DNA of 64,000 nucleotides from Mesobacillus jeotgali (GTDB lineage Bacteria > Bacillota > Bacilli > Bacillales > Cytobacillaceae): NCBI RefSeq assembly GCF_031759225.1, contig NZ_CP134494.1, positions 1,672,501 to 1,736,500 on the forward strand. The letters run 5' to 3'. Every line of letters begins with the position of its first letter. Within the stretch, counting starts at the first letter, position 1. Of the stretch, positions 17,995 to 26,874 are shown in pieces. Made by a program: the position numbers and the translations under genes. The notes under the pieces are model-generated. The model was not told the DNA's origin, did no database searches, and saw nothing but the letters and a program-made list of their open reading frames with translations.

Positions 17995-18216
17995 GTGATC
18001 AAAGTAACGAAATTAAACGGCAAATCATTTAGGATTAATTCATTATTTATCGAAGTAGTGGAGGCTTTTCCAGATACAACGATTACTTTAACCAATGGAC
18101 GAAAGTATGTCGTAAAGGAAAGCGAAGAAGAAGTGAGCAAGTTGATCAAGGAATTTTATAAGAGTGTCGGCCTTCTTGGAGGGCGAATGGTGGAGGAACA
18201 GAATCATGAAGAATAA
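17995..18216 (+). CDS. swrD: SwrD/FlbD-family motility protein
   Basis: 73 residues beginning with GTG (an ATG two bases upstream is immediately followed by stop). The pattern MIKVTKLNGKSF...TITLTNGRKYVV...ESEEEVSKLIKEF defines the FlbD/YlzI family. In B. subtilis the product, SwrD, raises flagellar motor power and is needed for swarming. The ribosome binding site is weak and overlaps the 3' side of the preceding hairpin. The gene overlaps fliL by 11 bp. Confidence 0.9.
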   Translation: MIKVTKLNGKSFRINSLFIEVVEAFPDTTITLTNGRKYVVKESEEEVSKLIKEFYKSVGLLGGRMVEEQNHEE

Positions 18217-18634
18217 TAAGCTAGTAATGATTATGTCGGTCATGCTGGTAGCCATTTTACTCGTAGGGACTGTAGCAGTTGTAGCAGTTATGAAACTTAC
18301 GGCTGAAGATGGTGAAAAAGAGCCAAGCATCGATGAGGTGCTGGAGGCTTCCGTAGACATTCCCGAGGTCACGACGAACCTTGCATCGAATGATTTTATT
18401 AAAATATCTTTTAAAATTGAAACAGACGGCAAAAAAGCTAAGGAAGAGTTGGAAAAGAGAGATTTCCAGGTGAAAAACCTGATTATTTATGAACTATCCG
18501 AGAAAAAGGCAGAAGAGCTGCAAGGCAAGGAAGGCAAGATGAACCTTGAAGAAACCCTCAAAGCGAAGATAAATGGCCTGATGCTTGACGGAAAGGTCGA
18601 AAAGGTCTACATAACAGGTTCTCTCCTCCAATAA
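18206..18634 (+). CDS. fliL: Flagellar basal-body-associated protein FliL
   Basis: Single-pass membrane protein associated with the stator. ATG 18206 is selected because GGAGG (18192-18196) lies 9 bp upstream; the longer open frame begins inside swrD. It has 142 residues with a transmembrane segment at about 6-30 (MIMSVMLVAILLVGTVAVVAV) and an extracytoplasmic SPFH-like FliL domain, including EKRDFQVKNLIIYELSEKKAEE. Confidence 0.94.
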   Translation: MKNNKLVMIMSVMLVAILLVGTVAVVAVMKLTAEDGEKEPSIDEVLEASVDIPEVTTNLASNDFIKISFKIETDGKKAKEELEKRDFQVKNLIIYELSEKKAEELQGKEGKMNLEETLKAKINGLMLDGKVEKVYITGSLLQ

Positions 18635-18675
18635 CAGATGAATGAAATTTACGTAACCATATGGAGGTGAGGAGT

Positions 18676-19677
18676 GTGTCGGGAGAGGTACTATCGCAAA
18701 GCGAAATTGATGCTTTGTTATCAGCATTATCAACAGGTGAAATGGATGCCGATGAATTAAAGAAGGAACAAGTAGAGAAAAGGGTTAAAGTTTATGATTT
18801 TAGAAGAGCTCTGCGTTTCTCGAAGGATCAAATCCGCAGCCTTACCCGGATCCATGAAAACTTTGCCAGGTTATTGACTACTTTTTTCTCCGCTCAGTTG
18901 AGGACATATGTCAATATTACTGTCGCATCCGCTGATCAAATTCCTTATGAGGAATTCATCCGCTCCATTCCAAAGATGACAATCTTGAATGTCTTTGATG
19001 TAGAACCACTCGAGGGCAGGATCCTGATGGAGGTTAATCCCAACATTGCCTACGCAATGATGGACAGGCTGCTAGGAGGAAAAGGCGCAAGCCATAACAA
19101 AGTTGACAGCTTGACAGAGATCGAGACCAGGATCATGTCTAATATGTTTGAGAAAGCTTTTGAAAATTTCCGGGAGGCTTGGGGCTCGATTTCCGATATC
19201 GATCCGCAGCTTTCAGAATTCGAAATCAATCCGCAATTCTTGCAGATGGTTTCACCAAATGAAACCGTCGTGGTCATTTCACTGAATACCACAATCGGAG
19301 AAGCAAGCGGAATGATCAATATCTGTATTCCTCACGTGGTCCTTGAACCAATCATTCCTAAGTTATCAGTGAAATATTGGATGCAGTCCGATAAGAAACA
19401 AAGCTTGCCTATCGAAAATTCAGTACTGCAGAGTGAAATCCAGAAGGCTGATGTTTCAATTACAGCTGAGATAGGATCATCTGAAATCTCGGTCCAGGAC
19501 TTCCTGATGCTTGATATAGGTGATGTAATTGAACTGAATCAGCAAATAGACCAGCCTTTACTGATAAAAGTCGGAGATATCCCTAAATTTGTTGGACAGC
19601 CAGGGAAATTGAACAAAAAATTAGCCATTCAAGTGTTTGATACATTTAAGGGGGGAGACGATGATGGTGAGCGATGA
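18676..19677 (+). CDS. fliM: Flagellar motor switch protein FliM
   Basis: C-ring protein that receives CheY-P and connects FliG to FliY; 333 residues. GTG 18676 is chosen because GGAGGTG lies 6 bp upstream and the product begins SGEVLSQSEIDALL after the initiator. That sequence is the N-terminal CheY-binding peptide. The middle domain includes RIHENFARLLTTFF, and the C-terminal SpoA (FliN-like) domain begins near residue 250 (VSITAEIGSSEISVQDFL). The end overlaps fliY by 14 bp. Confidence 0.97.
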   Translation: MSGEVLSQSEIDALLSALSTGEMDADELKKEQVEKRVKVYDFRRALRFSKDQIRSLTRIHENFARLLTTFFSAQLRTYVNITVASADQIPYEEFIRSIPKMTILNVFDVEPLEGRILMEVNPNIAYAMMDRLLGGKGASHNKVDSLTEIETRIMSNMFEKAFENFREAWGSISDIDPQLSEFEINPQFLQMVSPNETVVVISLNTTIGEASGMINICIPHVVLEPIIPKLSVKYWMQSDKKQSLPIENSVLQSEIQKADVSITAEIGSSEISVQDFLMLDIGDVIELNQQIDQPLLIKVGDIPKFVGQPGKLNKKLAIQVFDTFKGGDDDGER

Positions 19678-20929
19678 CATGTTATCTCAAGATGAAATAG
19701 ATGCGCTTCTAAGAGGAACATCTGATGAAGCAGAAGAAACTGAAAGTACAATGAACGTGGATGACTATTTTTCTTTCATGGAAAGAGATGCATTAGGAGA
19801 AATAGGCAATATATCATTCGGCAGTTCAGCCACGGCACTATCAACTTTACTGAACCAGAAGGTGGAAATTAATACTCCTACGGTTACAGTGGTGCACAAG
19901 TCAAAATTGGAAGATGCATTTCCAGATCCATATGTGGCCGTACAGGTTCATTACACAGAAGGTTTTACCGGCAGCAATATGCTTGTCATCCAGCAAAATG
20001 ACGCGGCGATCATCGCCGACCTTATGCTTGGCGGTGATGGATTAAATCCAAGAGATTTACTTGATGAAATACAGCTAAGTGCCGTACAAGAGGCCATGAA
20101 CCAGATGATGGGATCTGCAGCTACCTCAATGTCGACAGTATTTAGTAAAAGAGTGGATATTTCACCTCCCAATATCAATTTGTTGAATGTGGTTGAAGGG
20201 GAAGGCACTGAGTCGATTCCTGAAGATGATATTTTGGTGAAGGTATCATTCTCGTTGAAGATTGGCAATTTAATAGATTCAAATATTATGCAGCTTTTGC
20301 CAGTCACTTTCGCGAAGAGCCTGGTTGATGAACTATTGAATCCAGGAGCAGCCCAGGAGACAGTACCTGAAAAACCGGCTCCAGCTATCCCGGAAAGCAA
20401 TCCGGTTGAACAAAGCCATGCTAGTCCAATACAGGAAAACCAAAATAATGCTTATTATCAGCCTGTGCAACAGCCGGAGTTTCAAGGACATCAGGAGCCA
20501 GCTTATTATCAGCAGCAAGCCTATCAGGGGATTCCGCAGGGACATGGATATTCCCAGCCTATGCAGTCAGGCCCTCAGCACTTTGGCAATGTAATGGCAG
20601 GTGCACAGCCTACGGTTCAGCCAGTAGTGTTTTCCAGCTTTGAGACGGTACAGCCGCAGCAGGCGGAAACAAAGAACCTGAATATGCTTCTTGATATCCC
20701 GCTGCAGGTGACAGTAGAACTCGGCAGGACGAAACGTTCAGTGAAAGATATCCTTGAACTCGGTTCAGGTTCAATCATTGAACTGGACAAACTCGCTGGA
20801 GAACCAGTCGATATCCTCGTTAACAACCGACTGATTGCCCAGGGTGAAGTTGTAGTCATCGATGAGAATTTTGGTGTCCGGGTTACCGATATAATCAGCC
20901 AGAGCGACCGCATTAAAAAATTAAAATAA
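19664..20929 (+). CDS. fliY: Flagellar motor switch phosphatase FliY
   Basis: C-ring protein of Gram-positive motors that fills the FliN position and dephosphorylates CheY-P; 421 residues. Starts at 19661 and 19664 are both possible; 19664 gives the better spacing from GGGGGAG. The N-terminal LSQDEIDALL is the CheY-binding peptide. Two CheC-type ExxN motifs are visible, EIGN (in LGEIGNISFG) and EAMN (in VQEAMNQMMG). A Gln/Pro/Tyr-rich linker covers about 230-330. The C-terminal SpoA domain begins at LLDIPLQVTVELG. The linker makes it longer than the B. subtilis protein (378). Confidence 0.96.
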   Translation: MVSDDMLSQDEIDALLRGTSDEAEETESTMNVDDYFSFMERDALGEIGNISFGSSATALSTLLNQKVEINTPTVTVVHKSKLEDAFPDPYVAVQVHYTEGFTGSNMLVIQQNDAAIIADLMLGGDGLNPRDLLDEIQLSAVQEAMNQMMGSAATSMSTVFSKRVDISPPNINLLNVVEGEGTESIPEDDILVKVSFSLKIGNLIDSNIMQLLPVTFAKSLVDELLNPGAAQETVPEKPAPAIPESNPVEQSHASPIQENQNNAYYQPVQQPEFQGHQEPAYYQQQAYQGIPQGHGYSQPMQSGPQHFGNVMAGAQPTVQPVVFSSFETVQPQQAETKNLNMLLDIPLQVTVELGRTKRSVKDILELGSGSIIELDKLAGEPVDILVNNRLIAQGEVVVIDENFGVRVTDIISQSDRIKKLK

Positions 20930-20947
20930 TCTTCAGGGGGAATTTCA

Positions 20948-21310
20948 ATGGCGAACAAGATTTTAGTCGTAGATGATGCGGCTTTCATGAGAATGATGAT
21001 TAAGGATATTTTGACGAAGAACGGCTTTGAGGTCGTCGCAGAAGCAGCAGATGGTGCACAGGCACTTGAGAAATACAAAGAATTCCAGCCTGACCTTGTC
21101 ACAATGGATATAACCATGCCAGAAATGGATGGGATCACTTCATTAAAGGAAATCAAAAAAATCAATCCGAATGCAAAGGTTATCATGTGTTCAGCGATGG
21201 GCCAGCAAGCGATGGTCATCGATGCAATCCAGGCAGGCGCTAAAGATTTCATCGTTAAACCATTCCAGGCAGACCGCGTTATTGAAGCGATTTCCAAAAC
21301 ACTAGGTTAG
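20948..21310 (+). CDS. cheY: Chemotaxis response regulator CheY
   Basis: Single receiver domain of 120 residues that, when phosphorylated by CheA, binds FliM/FliY and sets rotation direction. The acidic pair is Asp9/Asp10, the phospho-acceptor is Asp54 in LVTMDITMPEMDG, the switch residue lies in MCSAMGQ, and the conserved Lys is in DFIVKPF. AGGGGG lies 8 bp before ATG 20948. Confidence 0.98.
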   Translation: MANKILVVDDAAFMRMMIKDILTKNGFEVVAEAADGAQALEKYKEFQPDLVTMDITMPEMDGITSLKEIKKINPNAKVIMCSAMGQQAMVIDAIQAGAKDFIVKPFQADRVIEAISKTLG

Positions 21311-21339
21311 TGAACAATATCATGTAGAGGGTGCGGCAA

Positions 21340-21996
21340 TTGTTAAGATTAATCCGAACTGCCTCGACAATTCTTTTCTTATTAGCTGCTCTGTTCAGTC
21401 CAATTGGCTTGGCGAGCGCAGAGCAGCTAAATAAAAGCGTACAGGATTGTATGAAGAACCCTGAGTCGTGTGACGAAGGACAGGCAGATAAGACAACAAA
21501 GCAATCAGACGATACAAAATCCCAGGTAGGGGTCGGTTTCCTTGATTTTCTCAGGATGATCCTTGCTACAGCCTTTGTGGCAGCGTTAATATACTTCCTT
21601 CTCAAATTCATCAATAAGAAGAGCATCATGTATAAAAGCTCTCAGCTTGTTGAGAATCTCGGAGGTACCAGCCTTGGCGCAAACAGGTCAGTACAGATCG
21701 TCAAAGCTGGCAATAAACTGCTCATAGTGGGTGTGGGAGAAAATATACAGCTATTAAAAGAAATTGACGACCCGGAAGAGTACAGCCAAGTCATCCAGGA
21801 ATATAACAATAAAATGGATCAGCTTGTGCAGCCAAGCGATATTGTGACAAGGTTGCTTAAAAGAGCGAAAAAAGATGGCGGCAATCAGCGTTCAGAGTTT
21901 TCCGCATTGCTGAAGAATCAGTTGAATGATATGGCGAGCGGAAGAAAGAAAATGCTTGAGGAGATACAAAAGAAAGGGTCAGAAAAAGATGAATGA
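21340..21996 (+). CDS. fliO: Flagellar biosynthesis protein FliO (FliZ)
   Basis: Membrane protein needed for stable assembly of FliP in the export gate. TTG 21340 is chosen because GAGGGTG (21327-21333) lies 6 bp upstream and the product (218 residues) matches the B. subtilis FliZ length. GTG 21331 would lie within that site. An N-terminal signal peptide (STILFLLAALFSPIGLASA) precedes an extracytoplasmic Cys-containing stretch. A transmembrane segment at about 70-90 (ILATAFVAALIYFLLKFI) leads to a cytoplasmic domain with Lys/Glu-rich C-terminus. It overlaps fliP by 8 bp. Confidence 0.92.
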   Translation: MLRLIRTASTILFLLAALFSPIGLASAEQLNKSVQDCMKNPESCDEGQADKTTKQSDDTKSQVGVGFLDFLRMILATAFVAALIYFLLKFINKKSIMYKSSQLVENLGGTSLGANRSVQIVKAGNKLLIVGVGENIQLLKEIDDPEEYSQVIQEYNNKMDQLVQPSDIVTRLLKRAKKDGGNQRSEFSALLKNQLNDMASGRKKMLEEIQKKGSEKDE

Positions 21997-22654
21997 GTTT
22001 ATGGAGTTTTTCAACAGCAGTGCTCCTGAGAGTGTTTCGACATCCGTGAAGCTGATGCTCCTGCTGACTGTACTTTCGATTGCGCCAGGCATCTTGATTT
22101 TAATGACAAGTTTTACAAGGATCATCATCGTTCTTTCCTTTGTCAGAACGGCGCTTGCAACACAGCAGATGCCGCCTAACCAGGTGTTGGTCGGACTTGC
22201 GATGTTCCTTTCATTCTTTATCATGGCACCTACTTTCCATGAAGTGAATGAACAAGCTCTGACGCCTTTGTTTAATGAAGAAATCAATTTGGAGCAAGCG
22301 TATGACAGGGCTTCAATACCTTTCAAGGAATTCATGAGTGCCCATACGAGGCAGAAGGACTTAGCGTTATTTCTTGAATACTCTAAGGCGGACACACCTG
22401 AATCGGTTCAGGATATTCCCTTGACAGCTCTTGTTCCGGCATTTGCGATCAGTGAAATAAAAACTGCATTCCAAATCGGGTTCATGATTTTCATCCCCTT
22501 TCTGGTCATCGATATGGTAGTGGCTAGTGTCCTGATGTCGATGGGGATGATGATGCTTCCGCCAGTCATGATTTCACTTCCATTCAAGATCTTGCTTTTT
22601 GTCATGGTCGATGGATGGTATTTAGTCGTGAAATCATTATTACAAAGTTTTTAA
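21989..22654 (+). CDS. fliP: Flagellar export gate protein FliP
   Basis: Core pentameric component of the type III export gate with FliQ and FliR; 221 residues. ATG 21989 lies inside the end of fliO. Hydrophobic helices include LMLLLTVLSIAPGILILM and FIPFLVIDMVVASVLMSMGM, with the family signatures TSFTRIIIVLSFVR and QMPPNQVLVGLAMFL. Confidence 0.97.
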   Translation: MNEFMEFFNSSAPESVSTSVKLMLLLTVLSIAPGILILMTSFTRIIIVLSFVRTALATQQMPPNQVLVGLAMFLSFFIMAPTFHEVNEQALTPLFNEEINLEQAYDRASIPFKEFMSAHTRQKDLALFLEYSKADTPESVQDIPLTALVPAFAISEIKTAFQIGFMIFIPFLVIDMVVASVLMSMGMMMLPPVMISLPFKILLFVMVDGWYLVVKSLLQSF

Positions 22655-22668
22655 GCAGGTGAATGAAA

Positions 22669-22938
22669 ATGACATCAGAAGGTGTTATCTCAATAGCAGA
22701 ACGAGGAATTTATACAGTTTTAATGATCTCAGGGCCTTTGTTGATTCTAGCGCTGGTCGTGGGTTTGATTGTCAGTATTTTTCAGGCTACTACGCAAATA
22801 CAGGAGCAGACGCTGGCATTCGTTCCAAAGATTGTGGCCGTCCTGGTTGGAGTCATTTTCTTTGGTCCATGGATGCTAAGTTATATGCTGAGTTATGCGA
22901 CTGAGATTTTTTCAAATCTTACAAGGTTTGTAGGCTGA
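22669..22938 (+). CDS. fliQ: Flagellar export gate protein FliQ
   Basis: Two-helix membrane component of the export gate; 89 residues. ATG 22669 is chosen over ATG 22663 because AGGTGA (22657-22662) lies 6 bp upstream of it, and the length then equals the B. subtilis protein. The first membrane helix contains MISGPLLILALVVGLIVSIF, the conserved loop is QATTQIQEQTLAFVPK, and the second helix is IVAVLVGVIFFGPWML. Confidence 0.97.
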   Translation: MTSEGVISIAERGIYTVLMISGPLLILALVVGLIVSIFQATTQIQEQTLAFVPKIVAVLVGVIFFGPWMLSYMLSYATEIFSNLTRFVG

Positions 22939-22942
22939 TGGG

Positions 22943-23719
22943 ATGCTAGATTTCATTCCTTCGTTTCCGGCATTCCTGCTGATTTTTGTAAGGGTTACGT
23001 CCTTTTTCTTGATGATGCCTTTATTTTCATATCGGACGATTCCCGCCTCCCATAAAGTAGGGCTTGGATTCATGCTTTCTATCATAATGTTTACTTCAAT
23101 AGGGGCGCCTGAAATCGCAATAGACAGCACTTATTTCCTGCTCGTCATCAAGGAAGCAATGGTTGGTTTATTCATAGGCTTTATTGCGGCATTAATGATG
23201 GCAGCCATACAGATTGCCGGGGGATTCATCGATTTCCAAATGGGCTTTGCGATTGCGAATGTCATCGATCCACAGACAGGGGCACAGAGTCCGTTGATGG
23301 GACAGTATCTATATACGATTGCTCTTTTGTTTTTATTGACAGTCAATGGCCATCATCTGTTGATAGACGGTATTTTTTACAGTTATAATTTCGTCCCGAT
23401 CGATCAGGTGACAATTCCGTTTGGGAATGGAAATATCGCGGAATTCATCATCCTCTCTTTCAATAAAATGTTCATCATTGCCTTCCAGATGTCCTTGCCA
23501 GTGGTCGGCAGTTTGTTCCTGGTTGATGTTGCGCTCGGTATTGTAGCAAGGACCGTTCCGCAATTGAATATATTCGTGGTCGGGCTGCCGGTTAAAATCG
23601 CTGTCAGCTTTCTCGTACTTATTGCGGTGATGGGCGTGCTGATCATGGTGATATCGGATCTGTTTTCCACGACGCTTGCAACGATGAGAGGCTTGATGGA
23701 ATTGATCGGAGGAGCTTAA
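22943..23719 (+). CDS. fliR: Flagellar export gate protein FliR
   Basis: Third gate component, 258 residues with several predicted membrane helices. It begins MLDFIPSFPAFLLIFVRVTS. The conserved GGFIDFQMGFAIANVIDP and the C-terminal GLPVKIAVSFLVLIAVMGV segments define the family. The start is 4 bp after fliQ with only a weak ribosome binding site, suggesting translational coupling. flhB begins directly after the stop codon. Confidence 0.97.
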   Translation: MLDFIPSFPAFLLIFVRVTSFFLMMPLFSYRTIPASHKVGLGFMLSIIMFTSIGAPEIAIDSTYFLLVIKEAMVGLFIGFIAALMMAAIQIAGGFIDFQMGFAIANVIDPQTGAQSPLMGQYLYTIALLFLLTVNGHHLLIDGIFYSYNFVPIDQVTIPFGNGNIAEFIILSFNKMFIIAFQMSLPVVGSLFLVDVALGIVARTVPQLNIFVVGLPVKIAVSFLVLIAVMGVLIMVISDLFSTTLATMRGLMELIGGA

Positions 23720-24805
23720 ATGGAATTTTTAAGGTTAGACCTGCAGTTTTTTGCAGGTGAGAAAACAGAAAAAGCGACTCCCAAAAAGAGACAGGACGCG
23801 CGGAAAAAAGGACAGGTTGCCAAAAGCCAGGATGTCAATACTGCCATTGTCCTGCTCTCTGTGTTTTTGTTTTTGATGTTCTTTGGCCAAGTGATGATGG
23901 AGAGGCTGATTGGAGTCCTTCGCCATTCGTTGCAGAATTATATGTTTATGGAATTGACTGCGAGTAATATCGAATCCATCGTTCTAGAAATATTGGCTGA
24001 ATTGGTCATCTTCCTCGGTCCGGTCATGATTGTTGCGTTGATCGCAGGGGTGGCTGCTAATTACATGCAAGTCGGATTTATGTTCTCTACTGAAGCGATA
24101 CAGATGAAGCTTGAGAAAATTAATCCGATCAGCGGTTTCAAAAGAATTTTTTCCATGAGAGCAATTGTCGAACTGCTAAAATCGATCCTCAAAATCACCT
24201 TTGTAGGTTTGATCGCTTTCTCAGTCCTGTGGTTGAGATTAGACGAGGTTCTTCTGCTCGCTAATAAGAGTGTTGGTGCGGCATTGGCAACCATTGCCGG
24301 GCTTACGCTGCAAATGGGCCTTTTTGCTTCCGGAGCATTGCTATTTTTATCATTATTGGACTATCTGTACCAAAAATATGATTATGAAAAAAGTATCCGT
24401 ATGTCAAAGCAAGACTTGAAGGATGAGTATAAAAATATTGAAGGTGATCCTCTTGTCAAGTCTAAGATCAAGCAGAAGCAAAGAGAGATGGCAATGCGGC
24501 GGATGATGCAAGAAGTTCCCAAGGCGGATGTGGTCATTACGAATCCTACCCACTTCGCGATTGCGTTAAAGTATGACGAACAGAAGTCTGATGCCCCAAT
24601 CGTAGTGGCGAAAGGTGTTGACTTTGTCGCACAGAAGATCAAATTGATTGCCAAGGAAAATGATATTATGTCTGTTGAGAATCGACCCCTGGCCAGGGCT
24701 TTATACAGCCAGGCTGAAATCGGTGATGCCATCCCAGAGGAATTTTTCAAGGCTGTGGCAGAAATCCTGGCCTATGTGTATCAAACAAAAAATAAAGTGC
24801 TGTAA
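23720..24805 (+). CDS. flhB: Flagellar export switch protein FlhB
   Basis: Membrane protein whose cytoplasmic domain switches substrate class after hook completion; 361 residues. ATG 23720 immediately follows the fliR stop; GGAGGAG is inside fliR, 5 bp away. The autocleavage motif NPTH (in VVITNPTHFAIAL) is present. Four hydrophobic helices lie between about residues 30 and 215, and the linker MRRMMQEVPKADV precedes the cleavage site. Confidence 0.97.
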   Translation: MEFLRLDLQFFAGEKTEKATPKKRQDARKKGQVAKSQDVNTAIVLLSVFLFLMFFGQVMMERLIGVLRHSLQNYMFMELTASNIESIVLEILAELVIFLGPVMIVALIAGVAANYMQVGFMFSTEAIQMKLEKINPISGFKRIFSMRAIVELLKSILKITFVGLIAFSVLWLRLDEVLLLANKSVGAALATIAGLTLQMGLFASGALLFLSLLDYLYQKYDYEKSIRMSKQDLKDEYKNIEGDPLVKSKIKQKQREMAMRRMMQEVPKADVVITNPTHFAIALKYDEQKSDAPIVVAKGVDFVAQKIKLIAKENDIMSVENRPLARALYSQAEIGDAIPEEFFKAVAEILAYVYQTKNKVL

Positions 24806-24837
24806 TTTTCAAGTAATGCAGTGTTAGGAGAATAGCA

Positions 24838-26874
24838 ATGTCAGGAAAAGACTTATCTGTCATATTTGGTGTCATATTAATAGTTGCGATGTTAATCATT
24901 CCTTTTCCATCCTGGCTCTTAAGTATATTGATCATGGTCAATATCTCAATAGCTCTGCTGGTGCTCTTGAACACAATGAATATGACTGAACCACTGCAAT
25001 TTTCTGTTTTTCCTTCCTTGCTGTTAATTTTAACTTTGTTTCGTTTGGGCTTGAATGTCTCCACAACTCGTTCCATCCTTTCACATGGAGAGGCTGGCGG
25101 AGTTGTTGAGGTATTTGGCTCGTTCGTAGTAGGCGGAAATGTAGTTGTAGGGATGGTTGTCTTCCTTATTTTGATTATCATACAATTCATCGTTATCACT
25201 AAGGGGTCTGAGCGTGTCTCTGAAGTTGCAGCCCGTTTTACCCTCGATGCTATGCCTGGAAAACAAATGAGTATTGATGCAGACTTGAACGCAGGAATGA
25301 TTTCTGAGCAGCAGGCTCGCGAACGTCGTGAAAAAGTAAGCAGAGAGTCTGATTTTTACGGAGCGATGGACGGTGCCAGTAAATTTGTAAAAGGAGACGC
25401 CATTGCAGGGATTATTATCGTCCTGATCAATTTAATTTTTGGCATTGTAATTGGAATGACTCAGCAGGGGCTGGCAATTGGAGAAGCGGCACAGAGATAT
25501 TCTCTTTTAACAGTAGGAGACGGTATAGTCAGCCAAATTCCGGCCTTATTGATATCTACAGCCACAGGCATTGTCGTTACACGAGCTGCGTCAGATGGCA
25601 ATCTTGGCTTTGATATCACCTCACAGCTGATGGCTTATCCCAAAATGCTGTATGTTGCAGGAGGAACCATATTCTTGCTTGGGCTGTTTACACCAATCAC
25701 GGATTTACTGACCATTCCACTTGCTGCTTTGATGGTGTTCGGAGGCTACTCCTTCTCGCGTGTTCGCGAGCCGGATACGCAGCAGCTGCAGGAAATGGAA
25801 GAAGACATTCAGATGGACGAAATGAAGAGTCCTGAAAGTGTTGTCAATTTATTAAATGTTGATCCAATCGAGTTTGAATTCGGATATGGTTTGATACCCC
25901 TTGCTGACGCTAACCAGGGAGGGGATCTTCTAGACAGGATCGTCATGATCAGAAGACAGCTGGCCATTGAGCTGGGACTGGTCATTCCGGTAGTCAGGAT
26001 CCGAGACAATATCCAGCTCCAGCCGAATGAATACAGACTGAAAATCAAAGGAAACGAAATGGCCAGGGGAGAATTGCTTCTCGATCATTATCTGGCGATG
26101 AGTCCTGGGATTGATGATGATTCGATTGAAGGAATCGATACAATCGAACCAAGCTTCGGTTTGCCTGCTAAATGGATTACAGAAGAAATGAAAGAGCAGG
26201 CAGAAATCTTTGGCTATACGGTTGTTGATCCGCCTTCTGTTGTTTCCACCCATATAACTGAAGTCATAAAGGCTAATGCACATGAGCTTCTGGGCAGACA
26301 GGAAACAAAGCAGCTGATCGATCACCTTCGCGAAAGCTATCCGATTCTTGTGGAGGAAGCGACTCCTAATCCTTTATCAGTTGGTGAAATCCAAAAAGTA
26401 CTCGGCAAGCTCCTTAGGGAAAATGTATCCATCAGGAATCTGCCAATCATATTCGAGACTCTTGCTGATTACGGTAAAGTCACAACAGATACTGACATCC
26501 TTGCTGAATACGTTCGCCAGGCACTTGCAAGGCAAATTACGAACCAGTATTCGCGTAACGGAGAAACCCTTAAGGTGATTACATTGTCAGGAAGGGTGGA
26601 AAAGGTGATTGCGGAAGGTGTTCAGCAAACAGAGCACGGCAACTACTTATCACTTGACCCAGCAGTTTCTCAGGGGATATTGGAATCGGTGGCAAACCAG
26701 GTAGAGCAATTGAGCATAATGGAACAAACACCGATAATCCTCTGCTCACCCGCGGTAAGGATGTATGTACGCCAGTTGACAGAAAGATATTTCGCGCAAA
26801 TCCCTGTTTTGTCATATAACGAGCTCGAAGCAAATGTTGAAGTCCAAAGTGTCGGGGTGGTGAACGTAGAATGA
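24838..26874 (+). CDS. flhA: Flagellar export gate protein FlhA
   Basis: Largest membrane component of the export gate; 678 residues. The N-terminal half has about eight membrane helices and the conserved cytoplasmic loop (RFTLDAMPGKQMSIDADLNA). The C-terminal half (about 330-678) forms the nonameric ring that docks chaperone-substrate complexes. TTAGGAG is 7 bp upstream of ATG 24838. The stop overlaps flhF in an ATGA junction. Confidence 0.98.
   Translation: MSGKDLSVIFGVILIVAMLIIPFPSWLLSILIMVNISIALLVLLNTMNMTEPLQFSVFPSLLLILTLFRLGLNVSTTRSILSHGEAGGVVEVFGSFVVGGNVVVGMVVFLILIIIQFIVITKGSERVSEVAARFTLDAMPGKQMSIDADLNAGMISEQQARERREKVSRESDFYGAMDGASKFVKGDAIAGIIIVLINLIFGIVIGMTQQGLAIGEAAQRYSLLTVGDGIVSQIPALLISTATGIVVTRAASDGNLGFDITSQLMAYPKMLYVAGGTIFLLGLFTPITDLLTIPLAALMVFGGYSFSRVREPDTQQLQEMEEDIQMDEMKSPESVVNLLNVDPIEFEFGYGLIPLADANQGGDLLDRIVMIRRQLAIELGLVIPVVRIRDNIQLQPNEYRLKIKGNEMARGELLLDHYLAMSPGIDDDSIEGIDTIEPSFGLPAKWITEEMKEQAEIFGYTVVDPPSVVSTHITEVIKANAHELLGRQETKQLIDHLRESYPILVEEATPNPLSVGEIQKVLGKLLRENVSIRNLPIIFETLADYGKVTTDTDILAEYVRQALARQITNQYSRNGETLKVITLSGRVEKVIAEGVQQTEHGNYLSLDPAVSQGILESVANQVEQLSIMEQTPIILCSPAVRMYVRQLTERYFAQIPVLSYNELEANVEVQSVGVVNVE

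Noticed and set aside
20617..21297. A 226-codon open frame on the minus strand opposite fliY and cheY
   Set aside because: It is a shadow of two well-supported + strand genes, has no convincing ribosome binding site, and its translation is Ser/Ile-rich in the way typical of antisense frames.
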